This document shows, in pieces, positions 58,314-64,000 of a stretch of 64,000 nt of DNA. The notes under the pieces were generated by a model, which made no database searches, had not been told where the DNA came from, and saw only the letters and a list, made by a program, of their open reading frames with translations. A program made the position numbers and the translations under genes. Source of the DNA: Hypericum androsaemum. Lineage: Eukaryota; Streptophyta; Magnoliopsida; Malpighiales; Hypericaceae. Numbering within the stretch: position 1 is the first letter of the stretch; every line of letters starts with the position of its first letter. The DNA lies in NCBI GenBank assembly GCA_963995505.1, contig OZ023180.1:5739263-5803262 (forward strand), in the 5' to 3' direction.

Positions 58314-58523
58314 TAATGAAGATTGTATTTGTAGTTACTTTCCCACGATTGGAGCTTTCCTATCCTGATTTGATCTTGATTTCATTCTGTAACAGCTGGT
58401 CCGAAATTCTCTCCATGAATCAGCCTTTCCTTGTTGTATTCTGTAACAGCTTGTACAACCATCTCTATATATGTAAACATCACGATATCAATAAAGTGTG
58501 TATAGAGATTATCCCACTTTACA
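58314..58523 (+). repeat. 5' LTR of copia F
   Basis: 210 bp, TA...CA ends. Contains CTATATATG and a duplicated TTGTATTCTGTAACAGCT-like motif. Confidence 0.9.
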
Positions 58524-58536
58524 TGGTATCAGAGCC
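58524..58536 (+). promoter_or_regulatory. Primer-binding site of copia F
   Basis: TGGTATCAGAGCC directly after the LTR. Confidence 0.95.
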
Positions 58537-58578
58537 ACCCTCTTGAAAGAAAGATCGATACCTGTTGACAGACCAAAT

Positions 58579-61500
58579 ATGTCTGCTCAAAACACCAATT
58601 CTCCCTCCCACCCAACCCCTCTCGGCATCTCTGAGAAGCTTACATCGTCCAATTATCTTGTGTGGCGTGCCTTAATGGAACAGCTGCTGTATACCAATGA
58701 TTTGTTCGACCATGTCGATGGCACCTCACCTCCTCCCTCCAAGTTCGCTGCTGGACCTGATGGTACTCCCACCACAACTCCGAATCCAGAATTTCTGCCA
58801 TGGTACAAGCAGGACCAAAAGGCCAAATCATGGCTTCTTCTCTCCGTCTCCAGTACGGTCCTCACACAGATCGTGACTTGTCCAACTGCCAAGGCGCGCG
58901 CTTCAACGCGCGTCACCAACCGCTGCACTAGTCCCCTCGGTCAACTACGGGAACAAGATAAACTTCTGAGGTTGCGGTGGCCGGGGAGGACGGGGGCGAG
59001 GCCGTTCTTCATTCTTTGGAAGAGGACAACAATCTGGGCTGTCTTTTCCAAATGGACAGGGTGGAATTTTAGGCTCAGCGCCTAATCGGGCTTATTATCC
59101 TAATGGGCCGGGTCAAAGTAGTAATGGACAGAGGCCCAATGAGGTCCAATGTCACAATTGTCACGGTTTTGGTCATTTATCTCGAGACTGCTACTCACCA
59201 AGGCGATATAATTCAGGGCTCCCCAAGTTCATCACACGACATCACCACAAGGCTCCCCGTGGGTACTTGATTCGGGCACCACGTACCATGTCACTTCGGA
59301 CCTGAACAATTTCCTGTCCATTCCTAGTACACCGGCCCAGATGAAGTTACATTCGATAATGGACAAACACTCCCTATCTCTCATGTTGGAGCCATGTCAC
59401 TTCCCTTGTCTAGAACTAATGTCTCTCTACAAAATGTGCTTTGTGTTCGTAAGGCATGTACTAATCTTATTTCACTCAGTGCCTTAACCCGTGATAACAA
59501 TGTTATTGTTGAATTTGTTGGTGACCATTTTTTTTGTAAAGAATCAGGTCACGAAGTCACCGGCTCCCTAGTCTCCCAGTTTCCACATGCCTTTTTCCAG
59601 TCTTCCGCCCCTTCTCATACTGTTTGGCACTAACGATTTGGTCACGCGAATTTTAATGCTGTAAAAACTGCACTTTGTTCGCAGTCACTTTTGTTTTCTA
59701 ATAAATGGCTTTCTACTTTGTGTCATGGTTATAGCGTCGGCAAAATTCATAAATTGCCTTTTCCGGTTTCCTCTTATCAAGCTAGTGGTCCTCTAGATCT
59801 CATTTGTAGCGACCTTTGGGGTCCTTCTCTTGTTGAATCTTATGACGGATATTCATACTATGCTATTTTTATGATCATTTCAGCAAATATGTGTGGCTTT
59901 ATTTCCTACGACGCAAATTTGACCTTTTTCAAGCCTTTGTTCAATTTCGTACCCAGGTTGAAAAATATTTTGGGTGACCGATTAAAACCTTTCAATCCGA
60001 CTGGGGGGTGAATTTCAAGCCTTGACCAAGTATTTCACTAAAAATGGGTTATTCATAGAGTCTCATGTCCCTATACACCCGAGCAAAACGGTAACGCTGA
60101 ATGAAAACATCGCCATATAGTTGAAACAGGCCTAGCCATACTACATCATGCATCCATTCCATTAAAATATTTGTCACTAATTTTTGACTCTGTAGCTTAT
60201 ATTATAAATCGCCTACCGACACCCTTGTTGAAAAACCGGTCGCCATACCAACAATTATTTGGTGAAAGTCCACCACTTACAAACCTGCGAGTAATTGGGT
60301 GTCTTTGTTATCCATGGCTCAGGCCCATCACGAAAAACAAACTTGAACCCCGTTCCTCTGCTTGCGTCTTTTTGGGATATAGCCGCCAACATAAGGGCTA
60401 CTGCTGTTATGATCTTTCCAGTCATAAGATTCACATATCTCGCCATGTCATTTTTGATGAGTCAGTCTTTCCTTTTGCAGGTCCGAAAAATCATGGTCAA
60501 TCCGTATCAAGTATACCCACGGCCCACGTCCAGCGTGAACTTGGCCCCCTAAATTATTTTCCCCGACCAGGCCCTACTCCATCTCCTAATGGGCCAGTTA
60601 ATTCCCCGGGTCCTAATCCGCCTCTAGCGAGCCCACCTTCATTTCCGCCAATTGGAAATCACATAATGAGCCCGCATCTACGGAGTCACTGGAGCCTGCC
60701 TTTAATAATAATCCACCTATTCAGCAATTGCGTGTTTATCAACGCCAAACTAAAGGCCAAGGCCTAGCCCAAACTGATCAGGCTCCACCAGCTGTCTCCA
60801 TAACTCCAGCCCAACAAACGAATACCCATCCGATGGTCACTAAGGCAAAGGCACAAGCCCAATCCGGACCACAGTCCCATGTCTCTAAACTAACAGAAGA
60901 TGATGTCCCGACATGCTATACAAATGCAATGAAGTATCAACATTGGAGGCAAGCAATGACCGAGGAGTTCAATGCCCTAATTGCTAATCGCACTTGGGTG
61001 CTGATACCACGTCAATCCGCACCAAATATTCTTGGAAATAAATAGGTGTTCCGAATCAAAAGGCACCCGGATGGGTCCATTTCTCGCTACAAAGCCCGCC
61101 TTGTAGCCAAAGGCTTTCAACAACGGCCCGGGGTCGATTTTATGGAAACTTTCAGCCCCGTTATCAAACCCGCAACAATGAGACTGGTATTATCTATTGC
61201 ACTCTCACATAATTAGCCTATTCGTCAACTAGATGTTTCAAATGCCTTTTTACATGGCAACTTGACAGAAGCGGTCTACATGCAACAACCACCGGGATTT
61301 GTCAACAAGGATTATCCTGATCATGTTTGCCGACTTGTTAATGATCATGTTTGCCGACTTGTTAAGTCACTATACGGTCTCAAACAGGCCCCAAGGGCGT
61401 TGTTTTCTTGTCTAAAAGCTGCCTTACACAATTTCGGTTTTGCTGGCTCTAAAACAGACACGAGCTTGTTCTACTACAGTCAGCATGGCATCCGTATCTT

Positions 61501-62435
61501 TGCTCTAATTTACGTCGATGAAATCATCTTAACAGGAAGTAATCCAGTGCTCCTAGACAAGCTGTTACGATATCTCCATGACAAGTTCTCCATCAAAGAT
61601 CTTGGCAAACTCAAGTACTTCTTGGGTATTGAAGTTCAATGGAGACCAACTGGATTACATCTGTCACAAGCCAAGTATATCAGAGACATACTCCACAAGT
61701 CAAAAATGCTACAGTGTAACGAGATGGCAACTCCAGCAACAAAGGATAAAAAAGGTGACCAGAAACATGTGGATTACGATCCAACTCTATACCGCCAAAT
61801 AGTCGGGAGCCTTCAATATTTGGGCATAACACGACCAGAACTTGCGTATGCAGTCAGCTGGGCCTCTCAAACAATGCACGATCCATCACCTGCTTGCTGG
61901 GCCAAGGTGAAACGCATTCTTCGATATCTCAAAGGCACACCCGACTACGGCATATGTCTCCAGCCCACCAGAATACATTCCTTGGCTGGCTACAGCGATG
62001 CCGATTGGGCAAATGACCCACTTGATCGACGATCGACAACAGGATATGCCGTGTATCTTGGACCAAATCTGATCTCTTGGACGTCAGGCAAGCAACGTTC
62101 GGTGTCACGGTCGTCTACCGAAGCGGAATACCGGGCTGTCGCAACCGTGGCATCTGAAATAATCTGGTTACAATCATTGCTCAAGGAAATTGGCCTGCCG
62201 TGCTTCTCCACTCCTACAATCTGGTGCGACACTTTAAGTGCCACCTATCTATCGGCAAACCCAGTTTTTCATGGCCGTTCAAAGCATATGGAGATAGACT
62301 TCAACTTTGTGCGTGAACGAGTAGCTGACAATCGTCTTCTAGTCCGCTACATCTCAGGCAAGGATCAAATTGCGGACATCTCCACTAAGCCACTCCATCG
62401 CTCCCGCTTCAGTGACTTACGAGCCAAGCTGACAG
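58579..62435 (+). pseudogene. Gag-pol polyprotein of copia F, degenerate
   Basis: ATG at 58579 (MSAQNTNSPSHPTPLG). Gag: LTSSNYLVWRALMEQLL; the middle of gag is deleted near 58895; CCHC knuckle CHNCHGFGHLSRDC near 59150; protease VLDSGTTYHVTSD near 59265; LICSDLWGPSLVESYDGYSY; linker; [22 protein letters not shown]; RNase H GYSDADWAN, SSTEAEYRAV, WCDTLSATYL. The RT active site reads YVDE instead of YVDD near 61510. A 24-bp tandem duplication (61319-61366) repeats DHVCRLVN. Stops at 59631, 61043 and 61216, plus several frameshifts. Confidence 0.93.
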
Positions 62436-62693
62436 TAATGAAGATTGTATTTGAAATTCAAAATCAGTGCTCACCATATCAAGTCCGAGATCACAGCCCT
62501 GCAGTTACTTTCCCACGATTGGAGCTTTCCTATTCTGATTTGATCTTGATTTCATTCTGTAACAGCTGGTCCGAAATTCTCTCCATGAATCAGCCTTTCC
62601 TTGTTGTATTCTGTAACAGCTTGTACAACCATCTCTATATATGTAAACATCAAGATATCAATAAAGTGTGCATAGAGATTATCCCACTTTACA
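62436..62693 (+). repeat. 3' LTR of copia F
   Basis: 258 bp with the same ends as the 5' LTR and the extra 48 bp (AAATTCAAAATCAGTGCTCA and following). Confidence 0.9.
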
Positions 62694-62785
62694 AGAATGA
62701 GTGAGCACGAGTTGCTGCATAAATTGCAGTAGTACTTAATCTTGCTGCAGAATATCATCAGCAGCAGCATATCTTCATTCTAACA

Positions 62786-64000
62786 TTTATTAGGGACTTA
62801 GATACTTTGAATCCCATTGCCATGGAATATCAGATCATGTGCGGTCGTCGATAACCTTCATTGGTATTAATTATTTGGTAAATTTCTTATATATAATGTG
62901 AGATCATCACTTCATCAATAATGTATCCTGGAAAGCCTCTGGCTACACCTCTTATCACCAAACCCTTGAACGAACTTGTATATATATATATAAAAGCACA
63001 TCCTGGGCTAGCTTCTCTACTCCGGCCAACTAAAGTACAGAGTCTTTGGCAGTGAGATTTCATATGATATTATTTCTTTTTTAAGTAGATTCTGTACTTT
63101 AGTTTTAAGGTTTGGTGACTAGGGTAGACTCTGCCCTATTTTGTTACTATGCAAGTAGGCGACCATGTGCTGTGTGTTGAGTTATGGATCCTGAAAATGA
63201 GAATGCAGTTTTTTTTTTTAGGGGAGAGGAGAATGCAGTTTAGTTGGGACGATTTTGGACCTTAGTCAGATTATTTAACTGAGTTTTTTATGATATTATT
63301 TCTTTTTTAAGTAGATTTTGTACTTCATTCTCTAAGGTTTGAACTTTGTCTTCAACTACAATCTAAATTTCCCATAGCCATTAAAGACATTATTATTAAT
63401 ATGGCCCCACAAGAGATTATGAGTAATTCAAAGTCGGTTCATTGTAGTATCGAGAATTTTCTACATTAACAATTAAGTCAATCGATCCATTTTTTTCTAA
63501 TAAGTGAGAGTACTTAATTAGTATATTAGGTTCATGTATATATAAATATTAGCAGTCGTCATACGATAAAAATAATCTTTTTTGAAGGTCATCATACCAT
63601 TGATATTGGGAAGGCAGAGAACGCAAGCTGAGGCGCAGAAGGTTGTTGGCCCTGGCCACGGTTCAAGATTTGTTGGTTCCACTTCATGAACTGCTGGTTG
63701 ACGGTTCGTCGAAATAATGAACCTGAACCTGCTCGGGAGTTGACGGTTCAATACCATATTAATTAATTGGCAGTTCAGGATTAATCGTCAGTTCAAGCTG
63801 CCGGTTAGCCGACAGTTCAAATTGCCGATTAGTCGGCTGTTCATCTATTTTTTAAATTTTTTTGAAAAAAAAGAAATGAATGATTGAGCTTGAACTTATT
63901 GTACTAAATTAAGTTTCCTACATATCCTCAGCTCTTGAGGAATCAAAGCCCTCGTAATTTTCTTACTTTATCAACGGAGCTATTCACCTTGAACATCATC
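62786..64000. repeat. Flank of C2, duplicate of 51539-52710
   Basis: Continuous high similarity to the C1 flank, including the TATATATATAAAAGCACATC stretch, the ATTATTAATATGGCCCCACA block, and the CGGTTCA repeats. It has a short T-rich insert near 63210 absent from the other copy. No gene seen; continues past the window end. Confidence 0.85.

Larger units (their letters stand above)
58314..62693 (+). mobile_element. Copia F, plus strand, young but defective
   Basis: 4380 bp, nested in the C2 LTR, with TSD AGAAT at 58309-58313 and 62694-62698. Both LTRs start TAATGAAGATTG and end CACTTTACA. Over the shared 210 bp they differ at about four sites, while the 5' LTR lacks about 48 bp (after TTGTATTTG). 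The coding region has a gag deletion, stops and frameshifts. Confidence 0.93.
55447..62785 (-). mobile_element. Copia insertion C2, minus strand, split by F
   Basis: Integrase to gag at 55447-58055, primer-binding site 58071-58082, and 5' LTR at 58083-58313 plus 62699-62785 around copia F. RT, RNase H and the 3' LTR are missing left of 55447. Same family as C1. Confidence 0.85.

Overview
This is a nuclear genome window from a flowering plant, most likely a eudicot. It is AT-rich and packed with Ty1/copia LTR retrotransposons, L1-type LINEs, hAT-, MULE- and PIF/Harbinger-like DNA elements and minisatellites. The one intact gene has a plant-style TATA box, a GT-AG intron and an AATAAA-type signal. 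I cannot name the species.

Layout. 1-5.4 kb: one copy of a locally duplicated segment, cut by truncated LINEs and three related DNA elements that carry 22-bp minisatellites. 5.36-6.74 kb: the third of these elements, with a captured piece of a GeBP/STKL (DUF573) gene. 6.7-13.6 kb: a copia fragment, two LTR-like blocks in opposite orientation with internal tandem repeats, a long-TIR element, and an unrecognised minus-strand open frame. 13.6-18.6 kb: a structurally complete but stop-ridden copia element (TSD GTAAT). 19.2-21.6 kb: a 2.45-kb solo LTR (TSD CAACT). 22-24.5 kb: a further MULE-like candidate, an inverted repeat and a SINE-like head. 25-29.6 kb: a second copy of the 5' segment, with its own LINE, long-TIR and hAT insertions. 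31.1-36.3 kb: a nearly full-length but broken L1-type LINE. 36.5-37.9 kb: the only convincing host gene, a two-exon gene for an 88-aa secreted glycine-rich protein. 38-42.7 kb: a 694-bp element with perfect 9-bp TSD, decayed copies of the gene's intron sequence, two LINE scraps and a 1.18-kb solo LTR. 42.7-62.8 kb: two copies (C1, C2) of one minus-strand copia insertion with shared flanks. C1 is split by another copia (E) and a hAT; C2 is split by a young plus-strand copia (F). A Harbinger-like element lies between them. 62.8-64 kb repeats 51.5-52.7 kb.

How it fits together. No operon or pathway is present. The window records a host segment duplicated several times and then filled by layers of transposons; unoccupied sister copies serve as empty-site controls that date and confirm many insertions. 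All polyproteins are broken. Most nonsense codons sit where a C-to-T change on one strand would explain them, as expected for methylated, silenced DNA. The best candidates for something little described are the DNA-element family with internal 22-bp minisatellites, and the small secreted glycine-rich protein gene with its decayed neighbouring copies.
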